Source of the DNA: JAFAMS01 sp049520515
GTDB lineage: Bacteria > Vulcanimicrobiota > Vulcanimicrobiia > Vulcanimicrobiales > Vulcanimicrobiaceae
NCBI GenBank assembly: GCA_049520515.1
Contig: JBEKPS010000012.1
Coordinates: forward strand, 1-64,000
Length of the DNA stretch: 64,000 bases
Direction: 5' to 3'
In this document: positions 42,859 through 51,569 of the stretch, in pieces
How positions within the stretch are numbered: the stretch's first letter is position 1
Layout of the letters: every line of letters starts with the position of its first letter
Program-made: the position numbers and the translations under genes
The notes under the pieces: generated by a model
What the model was told of the DNA's origin: nothing
What the model saw: the letters and a program-made list of their open reading frames with translations, nothing else
The model's database searches: none

Positions 42859-43598
42859 GCGAACGTCCTCTGGTCGAGATCGCCGGCGTTCGCAAAGCGT
42901 TCGGCGCGAACGTCGTCTTGGCCGGAATCGATATCACCGTCGACCGCGGCGGCGTATGCTGCATCATCGGACCATCCGGTTCCGGCAAATCAACGCTGCT
43001 GCGCTGCATCAACGGCCTCGTTCAAATCGACTCCGGGACGATTCGCGTCGACGACATCGCGGTGCATGCCTTGCACAGCGATCAAGAGTTGATCGCGCTG
43101 CGCAAGCGCGTTTCGATCGTCTTCCAACAGTACAATCTTTTTCCACACAAGACAGCACTCGACAACGTCATGATGGCTCCGATCCACGTATTGCATGAAG
43201 ACAAATCCGTCGTCCAGGAACGCGCCTATGCACTGCTCGCTAAAGTCGGTTTGCGCGAGAAGGCCGCGAGTTATCCCGCGCAACTCTCGGGCGGCCAGCA
43301 ACAGCGCGTCGCCATCGCACGCTCGCTTGCCATGAACCCGCAGGTCATCTTGTTCGACGAGGTTACCGCCGCGCTCGATCCCGAGACAGTCAAAGAAGTG
43401 TTGCTCACCATTCGTGGACTGGTCGCGGACGGTATGACGTGCATCTTGGCGACGCATGAGATGGGCTTTGCGCGCGAGGTCGGAAACCTAATCGTGTTCC
43501 TTGACGGTGGAACGATAGTCGAACGCGGCGTGCCCGCCCAATTCTTTGCAGCACCGGTGGAGGAACGCACGAAAGCTTTCTTGAGTCAGATTCTATGA
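42855..43598 (+). CDS. amino-acid ABC transporter ATP-binding protein
   Basis: A 247-residue ATPase (GlnQ/HisP type) with Walker A GPSGSGKST, Q-loop FQQYNLFPH, signature LSGGQQQR, Walker B VILFDEVTAALD and switch His in ATHEMGFA. It starts at the ATGA overlap at 42855; the upstream frame belongs to the permease. Confidence 0.95.
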   Translation: MSERPLVEIAGVRKAFGANVVLAGIDITVDRGGVCCIIGPSGSGKSTLLRCINGLVQIDSGTIRVDDIAVHALHSDQELIALRKRVSIVFQQYNLFPHKTALDNVMMAPIHVLHEDKSVVQERAYALLAKVGLREKAASYPAQLSGGQQQRVAIARSLAMNPQVILFDEVTAALDPETVKEVLLTIRGLVADGMTCILATHEMGFAREVGNLIVFLDGGTIVERGVPAQFFAAPVEERTKAFLSQIL

Positions 43599-44740
43599 GC
43601 TGGGATGCGATCGTTCTCGGACTTGGCGGGATGGGAAGTGCAGCGCTTGCGCACGTAGCCTCGCGCGGCCGGCGCGTCATCGGTCTCGAACGATTTGCGC
43701 CGCTGCACAGCTTCGGCTCGTCGCACGGCAACTCGCGCATCATCCGTCAGACGTACTTCTTAGACGCACGCTATGTCACGCTCGCGAAGCGTGCCTACGA
43801 GCTGTGGCGCGAGCTCGAATCCCAGACCGGCGAATCGCTGATGAACATCACGGGTGGATTGATGCTCAGCACGCGCGACAATAATATCGTGGACGGAGCG
43901 CTCGAGAGCGCGCGCCAACATGGGCTCGCGCACGAGCTGCTCGAACGTCACGAGCTTGCGAAGCGCTTCCCCGCGATACACTTTCGCGACGGTGAGGTCG
44001 CGCTGTTCGAACCGACCGCCGGATTCGTTCGGCCCGAGGCTTGCATTGGCGCGCATCTTCGGCATGCGATCGAGTCGGGTGCGCAAGCCCGCTTCGGAAC
44101 GAGCGCGACGCGCTACGAAGCCACGTCGAATGGGGTGCGCGTTTGGACGTCAGAAGGCGATGTCATCGACGCAGATCGTTTGATCGTCACGGCCGGCGCC
44201 TGGCTTGGACGGATCGCGAGTGATCTCGGCTTACCGCTCGTCGTCGAGCGCCAAGTGATGCACTGGTTTGAGCCGGCTACCTCGCACGGAGCCGAAGCTC
44301 TCCAGTCGCTTCCAATCTTCATCGTCGGGCGCGACGAGGGACGCGTCTACGGTTTTCCTTACGTTCCCGGCGAAGGTCTCAAGATTGCGTTTTATCGCAG
44401 CTTCGTCCCCACCGATCCGGATCGCGTCGATCGCTTCGTCCCCGCAGAGGAAGTCACGCCGATCCGCACGTTTCTCGAGGGCCTGATACCAGGCGCCGGC
44501 ACAACGTACATACGCTCCAAGGTTTGTTTGTACACGCTAACGCCCGACGAACACTTCATCATCGGCTTGCACCCCGCGCACCCGAGCGTCGTGATCGCGG
44601 GCGGATTCTCAGGTCACGGCTTCAAGTTCTGCAGTGTCGTCGGTGAGATCGTCGCCGATCTTGCGCTCGAAGGCCGCACGCAGCAACCGATCGGATTTTT
44701 GTCACCAGATCGCTTCGCAGAGGTCGCGAGCCCGAATTAA
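43595..44740 (+). CDS. monomeric sarcosine oxidase / N-methyltryptophan oxidase-like flavoenzyme
   Basis: A 381-residue FAD oxidase for secondary amino acids. The N-terminal GLGGMGSA dinucleotide motif, the SHGNSRIIRQTYF segment and the C-terminal block with covalent-flavin Cys311 (KVCLYTLTPDEHFIIG, then FSGHGFKF) match monomeric sarcosine oxidase (Cys315 in Bacillus). It probably oxidises an imported N-methyl amino acid or cyclic imino acid, releasing H2O2. The start overlaps the ATPase stop (ATGA). Confidence 0.88.
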   Translation: MSWDAIVLGLGGMGSAALAHVASRGRRVIGLERFAPLHSFGSSHGNSRIIRQTYFLDARYVTLAKRAYELWRELESQTGESLMNITGGLMLSTRDNNIVDGALESARQHGLAHELLERHELAKRFPAIHFRDGEVALFEPTAGFVRPEACIGAHLRHAIESGAQARFGTSATRYEATSNGVRVWTSEGDVIDADRLIVTAGAWLGRIASDLGLPLVVERQVMHWFEPATSHGAEALQSLPIFIVGRDEGRVYGFPYVPGEGLKIAFYRSFVPTDPDRVDRFVPAEEVTPIRTFLEGLIPGAGTTYIRSKVCLYTLTPDEHFIIGLHPAHPSVVIAGGFSGHGFKFCSVVGEIVADLALEGRTQQPIGFLSPDRFAEVASPN

Positions 44741-46096
44741 ATGGGCCGCACCCTCTTCGAAAAAGTCTGGAACGCGCATCTGGTGCGCGAGCTGCCCGGA
44801 CGCAACGCACTTATCTTCATCGATCGCGCCGTGCTTTACGAGCTGCTCGGTCCGCCCGCAATCGAGTTGATCGAACGCGACTTTGACGGTGCCCTGTACG
44901 ATGCCGAGCGGGTGATCGCCGTCAACGATCACGTTGCACCGGCGAAGGACACTTCAACCGCCGAGCTGGCGCAGCAGCTGCGCACGTGGGCGAAAAAGCG
45001 CGGCGTGCGCCTCTACGACGTCGGCAACAACGGCATCTGTCACGTTCTCGTCCCCGAACGCGGGCACGTCATGCCGGGCTCGACGCTCGTGTGCAGCGAC
45101 AGTCACACTTGCACGATCGGCGCATTCGCATCATTTGCATTCGGCGTCGGAAGCACGGCGCTCGCGGGCGCACTGCTTTCGGGCGCCGTCGTCGTTGCAC
45201 ATCCGAAGGTCATGCGGATCACGGTACGCGGACGCTTGCAGAACGATGCGACGGCGAAAGATCTCGCGCTGGCGGTCATTGCGCAACTCGGCTTCAAAGG
45301 CGGGACCGGCTACGTTCTCGAGTACGCGGGCGACGGCATCGCAGCGCTCTCGATGGACGAGCGCATGACACTGTGCAACATGTCGATCGAAGCCGGCGCG
45401 ACGACCGGAATGTGTCCGGTCGACGAGACGACGATTAGCTATTTGCGCGGGCGCGAGTTTGCGCCAAGCGCCCAGAAATTCGAACAAGCCGCCATCCGCT
45501 GGCGCGAGTTCGTTGCAGATCCGGATGCGACGTACGATGCCGACCTCACGATCGACGCAAGCTCGATCGTTCCGACCGTGACATGGGGAACGAATCCAGG
45601 CGAAAGCGTGCCGCTCTCGGGCAGCGTCCCACTCGATGCAGACGCCGCTGCGCTCGAATACATGGGCTTACAGCCGGGGGTTCGTCTGCGTGAGATCGAG
45701 CTCGATCAAGCCTTCATCGGATCGTGCACGAATGCACGCATCGGCGATCTGCGCGCGGCGGCTGCCGTCCTCGCCGGGCGCAAAGTAAGTATCCCGACGA
45801 TCGTCACGCCCGGCTCGCAGTTGGTGAAACGGCAAGCCGAGGCCGAAGGCTTGCACGATATCTTTCAGGACGCCGGCGCACTCTGGACCCACTCGTCGTG
45901 CGGCGCATGTCCGGGGCTCTCGACCGGCGTGCTCGCACCGCAAATGCGCTGCATCAGCTCGAGCAACAGAAATTTCCCCGGCCGCATGGGGACGGGTGGA
46001 CGCGTCCATCTTGCTTCACCTGTTGTCGTTGCTGCGAGCGCGGTGATGGGACGCATCGCAGGCCCCGACGAGCTCGAAAACGCGGTCGTGGCATGA
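44741..46096 (+). CDS. leuC: 3-isopropylmalate dehydratase large subunit (LeuC/HACN family)
   Basis: A 451-residue aconitase-family hydro-lyase with an Fe-S cluster. Cluster ligands are Cys in GSCTNARIGD and the pair in SSCGACPG; CSDSHTCTIGAF carries active-site residues. It starts directly after the oxidase stop (TAAATG). LeuC, homoaconitase and dimethylmalate dehydratase subunits are difficult to separate; the odd operon makes a non-leucine substrate possible. Confidence 0.85.
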   Translation: MGRTLFEKVWNAHLVRELPGRNALIFIDRAVLYELLGPPAIELIERDFDGALYDAERVIAVNDHVAPAKDTSTAELAQQLRTWAKKRGVRLYDVGNNGICHVLVPERGHVMPGSTLVCSDSHTCTIGAFASFAFGVGSTALAGALLSGAVVVAHPKVMRITVRGRLQNDATAKDLALAVIAQLGFKGGTGYVLEYAGDGIAALSMDERMTLCNMSIEAGATTGMCPVDETTISYLRGREFAPSAQKFEQAAIRWREFVADPDATYDADLTIDASSIVPTVTWGTNPGESVPLSGSVPLDADAAALEYMGLQPGVRLREIELDQAFIGSCTNARIGDLRAAAAVLAGRKVSIPTIVTPGSQLVKRQAEAEGLHDIFQDAGALWTHSSCGACPGLSTGVLAPQMRCISSSNRNFPGRMGTGGRVHLASPVVVAASAVMGRIAGPDELENAVVA

Positions 46097-46620
46097 TCAT
46101 CGAAGGCAGGCTCTTCCCGCTCGATCGCAGCAACGTCGACACCGATCAAATCATTCCGACGCGTTACTTAGGTGCCGTCGACGCGAAGGATCTCGGGACG
46201 TATTGTTTCGGCGGACTGCCGGGGATCGATGCGCTCTATGCTGCGCATCCCGATGCAACGATTATCGTTGCGCGCGAAAACTTCGGCGCGGGAAGCTCGC
46301 GCGAACATGCGGTCTGGGCGCTGCAGTCGCGCGGCTTCAAAGCCGTGATCGCGCCGAGCTTCGCGCGCATTTTCGAAGAGAACGCGTACAACAACGGGTT
46401 TGTGCTCGCAACTGTCCCGGTCGATGCAATCGATCGCGTCTTTGCTTCTCCATCGGCACGAATCGATGTCGCACATCAAACGATTGCGGCCGGCGGCGAC
46501 CCGATCCAATTCACACTCGACCCGTTGCGCAAAGAGTTTCTCTTAGGCGGCGGATTCTTGCGCTACATGGCCGCACAGATCGAAACCGTTCGTGCGTGGG
46601 AGGCGTCTGCGAGGGGGTAG
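46093..46620 (+). CDS. leuD: 3-isopropylmalate dehydratase small subunit
   Basis: The 175-residue swivelling domain partner of LeuC, starting MIIEGRLFPLDRSNVDTDQI with the NFGAGSSREHA substrate loop. It is the short type, as in archaea and many deep bacteria. Overlaps leuC by ATGA. The substrate-recognition loop (TRYLGAVDAKDLG) resembles that of broad isopropylmalate/homoaconitate enzymes; exact specificity is uncertain. Confidence 0.87.
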   Translation: MIIEGRLFPLDRSNVDTDQIIPTRYLGAVDAKDLGTYCFGGLPGIDALYAAHPDATIIVARENFGAGSSREHAVWALQSRGFKAVIAPSFARIFEENAYNNGFVLATVPVDAIDRVFASPSARIDVAHQTIAAGGDPIQFTLDPLRKEFLLGGGFLRYMAAQIETVRAWEASARG

Positions 46621-46627
46621 CCCTCAC

Positions 46628-47212
46628 ATGTCGCATCAGCTCGGACTCTTCGCCGCTTCCCCTAGCGCGGTCGTCGCAGACGACGAAACCGGCAAGATTG
46701 TTTATACGCCGGACGTGTTCACGCGCGATGAGAGCGAGCGCTTCTTTGCAGCGTTGCGCGACGAGATGCCCTGGGAATCCGATCGCCGCTGGATGTACGA
46801 TCGCGAAGTCGACGTGCCGCGGCTCGTCGCGCACTACGGAGAGCAGCCGTTCCCCAGCGTCCTCGAAGAGATCCGCGCGCGCATCGAACCAAGCGTGGGC
46901 GTATCGATCGAGCGCATCGGTTTGAATTTCTATCGCGACGAGCACGACAGCGTCGCCTGGCATAACGATCGCATCGCAGTGTTCGGGTCGGCGCCGACGA
47001 TTGCACTCGTAAGCTTCGGCGCGGCGCGCCGTATGCTGCTGCGCACGAAACCCGTCGTGGCACGCAAGCGTTCGCTCAGTCTCGATTTGGAACCGGGCAG
47101 TCTACTCGTCATGCAAGGCCCCAGTCAGCTCAACTGGGAGCATTCTATTCCAAAAGAAAGGCGCCCGATCGGCCCGCGCATCTCCGTCGCACTGCGCAAG
47201 GCGTCAGACTAA
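46628..47212 (+). CDS. alkB: AlkB-like 2-oxoglutarate/Fe(II) DNA-repair dioxygenase
   Basis: A 194-residue dioxygenase that would remove methyl lesions from DNA or RNA bases. Iron ligands HND (AWHNDRI), and a downstream His in NWEHSIPKER, plus the Arg in RISVALR that binds 2-oxoglutarate are visible. The ALKBH2-type GLNFYRDEHDSVAWHND region is typical. It is the last gene of the plus-strand run before a strong terminator. Confidence 0.9.
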   Translation: MSHQLGLFAASPSAVVADDETGKIVYTPDVFTRDESERFFAALRDEMPWESDRRWMYDREVDVPRLVAHYGEQPFPSVLEEIRARIEPSVGVSIERIGLNFYRDEHDSVAWHNDRIAVFGSAPTIALVSFGAARRMLLRTKPVVARKRSLSLDLEPGSLLVMQGPSQLNWEHSIPKERRPIGPRISVALRKASD

Positions 47213-47218
47213 AAATAA

Positions 47219-47251
47219 AACGGCCCACCGAAGTGGGCCGTCCTTTTTTTC
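47219..47251. terminator. bidirectional terminator between alkB and the zinc-ribbon gene
   Basis: Stem ACGGCCCAC/GTGGGCCGT with a CGAA tetraloop (47220-47241), followed by TCCTTTTTTT on the plus strand. On the minus strand it is followed by TTTTATTTTTAG, so it can terminate both convergent genes. Confidence 0.92.
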
Positions 47252-47263
47252 TACCGCTTTGTG

Positions 47264-47614
47264 TTAGCGGTAGGATTGCCGCTGCTGGAAGCAGTCGCGG
47301 CAATAAACCGGCTTGTCGCCGCGTGGTTGGAACGGGACTTCTGCGGTCCGTCCGCATTGGCTGCAGACAGCTTGGAACATCTCGCGCTGACGGCCACCGC
47401 CGCCACCGCCGCCGTATCCGCCACCCGAGTATCCGCCACCACCGCCGCCGCCGCCACCGCCGGCCGAGCGCTGCGCTTTACGCGCGGCACGACAATCGGG
47501 GCAACGATTCGGTTTGTTTTGGAATCCCTTAGCGGCGAAAAATTCTTGCTCTCCGGCGCTAAAAGTAAATTGGGCGTTGCAATCCGTGCAAGTCAGACTT
47601 TCATCAGTGTACAT
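47264..47614 (-). CDS. zinc-ribbon protein with poly-Gly linker
   Basis: A 116-residue protein with two four-cysteine zinc ribbons. The N-terminal one (LTCTDCNAQFTFSAGEQEFF, then RCPDCRAARK) is the 'probable zinc-ribbon' family, and the second (VCSQCGRTAEVPF, then YCRDCFQQR) the related CxxC-x-CxxC form. They are joined by a long GGGG/GYSGGGYGG linker. This is common in several deep bacterial phyla; role unknown, probably nucleic-acid or metal binding. Confidence 0.82.
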   Translation of the reverse strand: MYTDESLTCTDCNAQFTFSAGEQEFFAAKGFQNKPNRCPDCRAARKAQRSAGGGGGGGGGGYSGGGYGGGGGGGRQREMFQAVCSQCGRTAEVPFQPRGDKPVYCRDCFQQRQSYR

Positions 47615-47895
47615 ACGTGAACAGGTTTCTTCGTTTCTGGTGCCTGATAATTTTCGTGTTCGCGACGTACCTGATAGTGAGGAGACGGATCCACTCTGAC
47701 CACGGACTAGACGAACTAACGCTCGAGGCGATGGACGGCACCGGGCCCATCACATCAAGCGTGAATATAACACACCGGCCCCCAAAAAGGCTTCTTGGCG
47801 TTAAAATTTCCTGAAGAAGGAACGGTCGGTCGCCCTCCAAGGCGAGTATCGCAAGCGCTGCAAGGCCCCCCCAAAGCGCGTCGAAGACGGCCCTA

Positions 47896-48867
47896 ATGCG
47901 CGTGCCGAAAGAGCCGAGCGCCGGGTCGATCGCGCCGCGCAAGCAGCGTGATCTGGCGCGTGCCATCAGTAAGGTGGAGAACGGGCACGCCGAGTCGGCT
48001 GAGCTCCTGGCGACAGTTGGGCCGCGAGATCCAGCACTTGGGCGGCTCTCGGTTTACGGAATTACCGGTCCGCCGGGTGCCGGCAAATCGACGCTTGTCG
48101 ACAGATTGATCGGAAAATTTCGCGACCAAGGCAAGACGGTTGCGGTCGTCGCGATCGATCCATCGTCACCGTTCACGCGTGGAGCGGTTCTGGGCGACCG
48201 CATTCGAATGCAGCGTCACTCGAACGACAGCGGCGTTTTCATTCGTAGTATGGCATCGCGCGAAGGCGCCGGAGGCATCGCGCCGGCAACTCGGGAGTCC
48301 GTTACCTTGATCGAGGAGGCGGGCTTTGATGTGTGCATCATCGAGACCGTCGGCGTCGGACAAGTCGAGCTCGAGATCGTGGCGATCGCCGATGTCGTCG
48401 TGGTTGTTACCGTCCCTGCGCTCGGTGATGCCGTCCAAACGATCAAAGCGGGATTGACCGAGATTGCGGACGTCTTCGTCGTGAACATGGCCGACCGTCC
48501 GGGTGCCAATGCAACGAGCGTCGATCTCAAGCACATGCTGCGCGAAAGTTCGCGCGACGTCCCGGTACTGCAAACGATTGCGAGCGATGGGATCGGTATC
48601 GACGAGGTTGTCGAAGCTTTACGTCAATTCGAGGCACGCGGCGCGCCCAATGCCACGCGCGCCGTGCATTTCGAAGTCGTTCGTGTGGCGCGCGAAAGTG
48701 CCGGACGCAAGGCCCGCATCGCGCTTGAGTCTGCTGAGGCAAAGCGCTTGCTGCGCGAGCTTGAGGCTGGAAAGGTCTCTCGGCGTGACGTCGTTCAGGC
48801 CATTCTCGACCTGGTGGATTCGAGCGCGGATTCCAAAACCCGTAAATCTAAGTCCCAGTCGGCATAA
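47896..48867 (+). CDS. meaB: MeaB/ArgK-type G3E GTPase (methylmalonyl-CoA mutase chaperone)
   Basis: Loads and protects B12 in acyl-CoA mutases. The 323 residues have P-loop GPPGAGKST (58-66), DPSSPFTRGAVLGDRIRM, and the ETVGVGQVE switch. The guanine-recognition motif NKxD reads NMAD (Asn197-Met198-Ala199-Asp200). No mutase gene is present in the window, so it may serve one elsewhere. Its 3' end overlaps the convergent GGCT-like gene by 73 nt. Confidence 0.9.
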   Translation: MRVPKEPSAGSIAPRKQRDLARAISKVENGHAESAELLATVGPRDPALGRLSVYGITGPPGAGKSTLVDRLIGKFRDQGKTVAVVAIDPSSPFTRGAVLGDRIRMQRHSNDSGVFIRSMASREGAGGIAPATRESVTLIEEAGFDVCIIETVGVGQVELEIVAIADVVVVVTVPALGDAVQTIKAGLTEIADVFVVNMADRPGANATSVDLKHMLRESSRDVPVLQTIASDGIGIDEVVEALRQFEARGAPNATRAVHFEVVRVARESAGRKARIALESAEAKRLLRELEAGKVSRRDVVQAILDLVDSSADSKTRKSKSQSA

Positions 48868-49259
48868 CCGGTACGTATCTGCTCGAGCTGCTCGCGTGAC
48901 GGCGCGCCGAAACGCGCGGCTCCGGTGCTGCACATACGATAGATGATTGCGTCGGCCGGAACTCCGTCCGCTCGTGCGACGCTGAGGAAGGCCCGCTCGT
49001 ACACGCCGCGAGCGAGATCCTCGTAGACGTCGAGTGACTCGAGATCGCCTGCATTGATTTCGTACAATGCACCGGGGACCGCGCTGCTGGGACTCGGGCG
49101 TACGTTGGCAAAGTACGCATCGGGCGCGTCGCGAGGCTCGTTCGATTCGAAGACGAGCGCATGATCGTGCAGTACGGCGGCAATCACGGGCTGCGCACCC
49201 GGTGCGCGCTCTCGCATCGCACTTATCGAAAGATTCGATCCGTACGCGAAATACAGCAC
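48795..49259 (-). CDS. gamma-glutamylcyclotransferase-like (AIG2/GGCT) protein
   Basis: From the GTG at 49259 the protein is 154 residues, beginning VLYFAYGSNLS, the substrate-binding motif of the GGCT fold; the catalytic Glu is likely in DVYEDL. The GTG shares a base with the stop of the upstream racemase-like gene. It may cleave gamma-glutamyl amino acids to 5-oxoproline, fitting the adjacent gamma-glutamyltransferase. Confidence 0.78.
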   Translation of the reverse strand: MLYFAYGSNLSISAMRERAPGAQPVIAAVLHDHALVFESNEPRDAPDAYFANVRPSPSSAVPGALYEINAGDLESLDVYEDLARGVYERAFLSVARADGVPADAIIYRMCSTGAARFGAPSREQLEQIRTGYADWDLDLRVLESALESTRSRMA

Positions 49260-49903
49260 TAGTCGCTGAAGACGTCCGCGACCGTCGCTTCGACCGCGCT
49301 TACGAGCGGCGCAGGCCCCCATACCGTACGAATCCCCTCGGCGAATTCGTTCATCGTAAACTGCGAGAGAAATAACACGCCGCAACTCTTCAGCGGCGCG
49401 AGCGCCTCGATGAGCGCGCGACGGTATAGGTCGTCAGGCGTCGAGAATGGTGGTGCGTCCTCGGTAAGCGACGAGCGAATTTCGCGATCTTGCTCTTCGT
49501 TTGCGAGCACTTCGCTCACGTAGTCGACAACGACGGGACGACTTGGCGCATAGCTGACGAGGATTCCGACGGGCCCCTGGGTCTGTATCAGCGCACGCGC
49601 GCCCGCTGCATCCGAACGGTCGACGCGGATTCCGAGATCGTCCGAGAGCCACTGGGCGGCTTCGTTGTAAACCGAACACGTGAGCACGATCCGTTCGGCG
49701 TTGCGGGCCAACTCTTCGGTGCGCTCGCGTAATTTCGCGTAACGCTCCTCGTCGATCGGGAATTCCGTTGCAGTTGCGTCGACCAGCGATGAATCGACAA
49801 GATGGACGGCGACGGTTTCCTTTCCGTGCTTGGCAAGGGCGGTTATCGTCGCTTGCTTCGACTTCTCACCAGCATGTAAGAATCCGACCGCAGCTCTAGA
49901 CAC
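49259..49903 (-). CDS. Asp/Glu/hydantoin racemase-like protein, one catalytic Cys
   Basis: A 214-residue protein from the GTG at 49903. It has the layout of the Asp/Glu racemase superfamily (VGFLHAGEKSK, LTCSVYNEAAQWL, GILVSYAPSRPV, and the C-terminal VSAVEATVADV). The first Cys is present (LTCSVY), but the second position reads FLSQFTMN, lacking Cys. It may therefore not be a two-base racemase. The frame upstream of 49903 overlaps ggt. Start overlaps the ggt stop by 8 nt. Confidence 0.65.
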   Translation of the reverse strand: MSRAAVGFLHAGEKSKQATITALAKHGKETVAVHLVDSSLVDATATEFPIDEERYAKLRERTEELARNAERIVLTCSVYNEAAQWLSDDLGIRVDRSDAAGARALIQTQGPVGILVSYAPSRPVVVDYVSEVLANEEQDREIRSSLTEDAPPFSTPDDLYRRALIEALAPLKSCGVLFLSQFTMNEFAEGIRTVWGPAPLVSAVEATVADVFSD

Positions 49904-51509
49904 CGAGGGCCAACGAGTCCGCGCGCGGATCCGCGCCGCCGGTGAACGTGCCGTGCTCGTGGTCGATGCGAATCGCGTGCGCATGTCCCATCGTGTGGTC
50001 GTATGCACCCAAACGCTCGACGACATGACCGCGTCGGGTCAATCCGTCGACGACGGCACTCGGCATACGCGATTCGACGACGACCGTATCCGTCATGACG
50101 TCCTCGCGCCCGGGGACGTGAGGACGCCCCGCAATCCAACGCGGTGCATCCACAGCCGCCTGTACGTCTAGACCGTGATCGAGGATACCGCGCAGGATTT
50201 GCACGTGAATCTGCGGCTGCCCGTCGCCGCCCATCGTCCCGTAGACAATCTCCGGCTTACCGTTGCGCAGGTACATTGCGGGCGAAAGTGTGTGGACCGG
50301 CCGATGTCCGCCGCGCAGCTCATTCGGATGCCCCGCAATAAGATTGAAATAGGCGCCGCGATTCTGAAGCACGATCCCGGTTTCACCGGCGACGAGCCCC
50401 GAACCGAAATTCATGTACAAGCTTTGGATCAACGAAACAGCTCGCCCGTCCGCATCGGCGGTCACGATCGCAATCGTATCGCCGAAATCAGTACGCATCG
50501 GAAGGTGCGGCGAGCCGAACTGTGCGGTTACGCGCTCGGGATCGATGCGAGCGCGCATCGCTTCCAAACGGCGCGGACCGATAATATCGTTTTCGGAGAC
50601 GTCGACGAAATCCGGATCCCCGAAGCGCGTGTCGCGTACGTTGAACGCGGCTTTGAACGCTTCGATCGCCATGTGTGCCCAAAGCCCGTCGTCGCCTCGC
50701 TCGTTGCCTCGGCCCTCATTGCCGAGCGTTCCCAACACCATTTGCGCACACGCTCCGTGCGAATTCGGTGGATGCGCGAGCACTTCACCATCACGCCAGC
50801 CCAGCCGCCAGGGCGTCGCGCGCTGCGTACGATGCGTCCGCAGATCTTCCACATCCATAGGACTGCCCGCCGCACGTAGGCGCGCGACGATTGCTTCACC
50901 CGCGGGACCTTCGTAAAAGCCATCGGCACCGCCGTGCCGCACCTGTGCGATCGTTTTCGCGAGTCCCGGATTCTGCAGCACATCGCCCGTCCGCGGTACG
51001 CCATGCCGAAGAAACAGCGCCGACGCGTCCGGGCACTCTTCGAGAATCGGCGCATTCAATGCGAGATAGTAGGCAACCGTTTCGGATACGACGTAGCCCT
51101 CGCGCGCATATTCCTCGCCCGGCGCCAAGAGCGCATCGAGCGTGCGTGTTCCGTGCGCTTCCAGCACGTCTTCCCATGCTCGCACGGCGCCCGGAACGGT
51201 AACGGCAAAACCGCTGCGCGCGGGCATCTCCGTAAAACCGCGGTCGCGCAAATCGCCGCCGTCGAGATTGCTTGGCGCGCGACCACTCCCGTTGTACGCG
51301 ACTACGTCGCCGATCTCCGGATCGTAGATCATCCAAAACGCGTCGCCACCGAGGCCGTTTGCCTGAGGGTAGACAACGGAGAGCACGCCGTTCGTCGCAA
51401 TCGCCGCGTCGACAGCATTGCCGCCCGCGCGCAAGACTTCTGCTCCGGCTGCGGTTGCTAGCGCATGTGGCGACGCAACCATCCCCTTTTCCGAGCGAGC
51501 CACGGACAT
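49896..51509 (-). CDS. ggt: gamma-glutamyltransferase family protein
   Basis: Ntn-hydrolase precursor that is cleaved autocatalytically; breaks gamma-glutamyl bonds. The 537 residues (start MSVARSEKG) show the large subunit (AVDAAIATNGVLSVVYPQANGLGGD) and the small subunit beginning at Thr345 in GDTIAIVTADADG, followed by GTMGGDGQPQ. No signal peptide is evident, so the enzyme may be cytosolic, or a glutaryl/cephalosporin acylase-like variant. It is first of three overlapping minus-strand genes. Confidence 0.88.
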   Translation of the reverse strand: MSVARSEKGMVASPHALATAAGAEVLRAGGNAVDAAIATNGVLSVVYPQANGLGGDAFWMIYDPEIGDVVAYNGSGRAPSNLDGGDLRDRGFTEMPARSGFAVTVPGAVRAWEDVLEAHGTRTLDALLAPGEEYAREGYVVSETVAYYLALNAPILEECPDASALFLRHGVPRTGDVLQNPGLAKTIAQVRHGGADGFYEGPAGEAIVARLRAAGSPMDVEDLRTHRTQRATPWRLGWRDGEVLAHPPNSHGACAQMVLGTLGNEGRGNERGDDGLWAHMAIEAFKAAFNVRDTRFGDPDFVDVSENDIIGPRRLEAMRARIDPERVTAQFGSPHLPMRTDFGDTIAIVTADADGRAVSLIQSLYMNFGSGLVAGETGIVLQNRGAYFNLIAGHPNELRGGHRPVHTLSPAMYLRNGKPEIVYGTMGGDGQPQIHVQILRGILDHGLDVQAAVDAPRWIAGRPHVPGREDVMTDTVVVESRMPSAVVDGLTRRGHVVERLGAYDHTMGHAHAIRIDHEHGTFTGGADPRADSLALGV

Positions 51510-51569
51510 GCGGACACTATTGCCGCGCAAGAGGCACGGCCCTCCGCGTTCGCAGAATGTGCGTTTCAA

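Noticed and set aside
47617..47814. 65-codon plus-strand frame with one hydrophobic segment
   Set aside because: No Shine-Dalgarno, lies in the likely 5' region of the divergent zinc-ribbon gene, and the second half shows no coding character. Not called, though a small membrane protein cannot be excluded.
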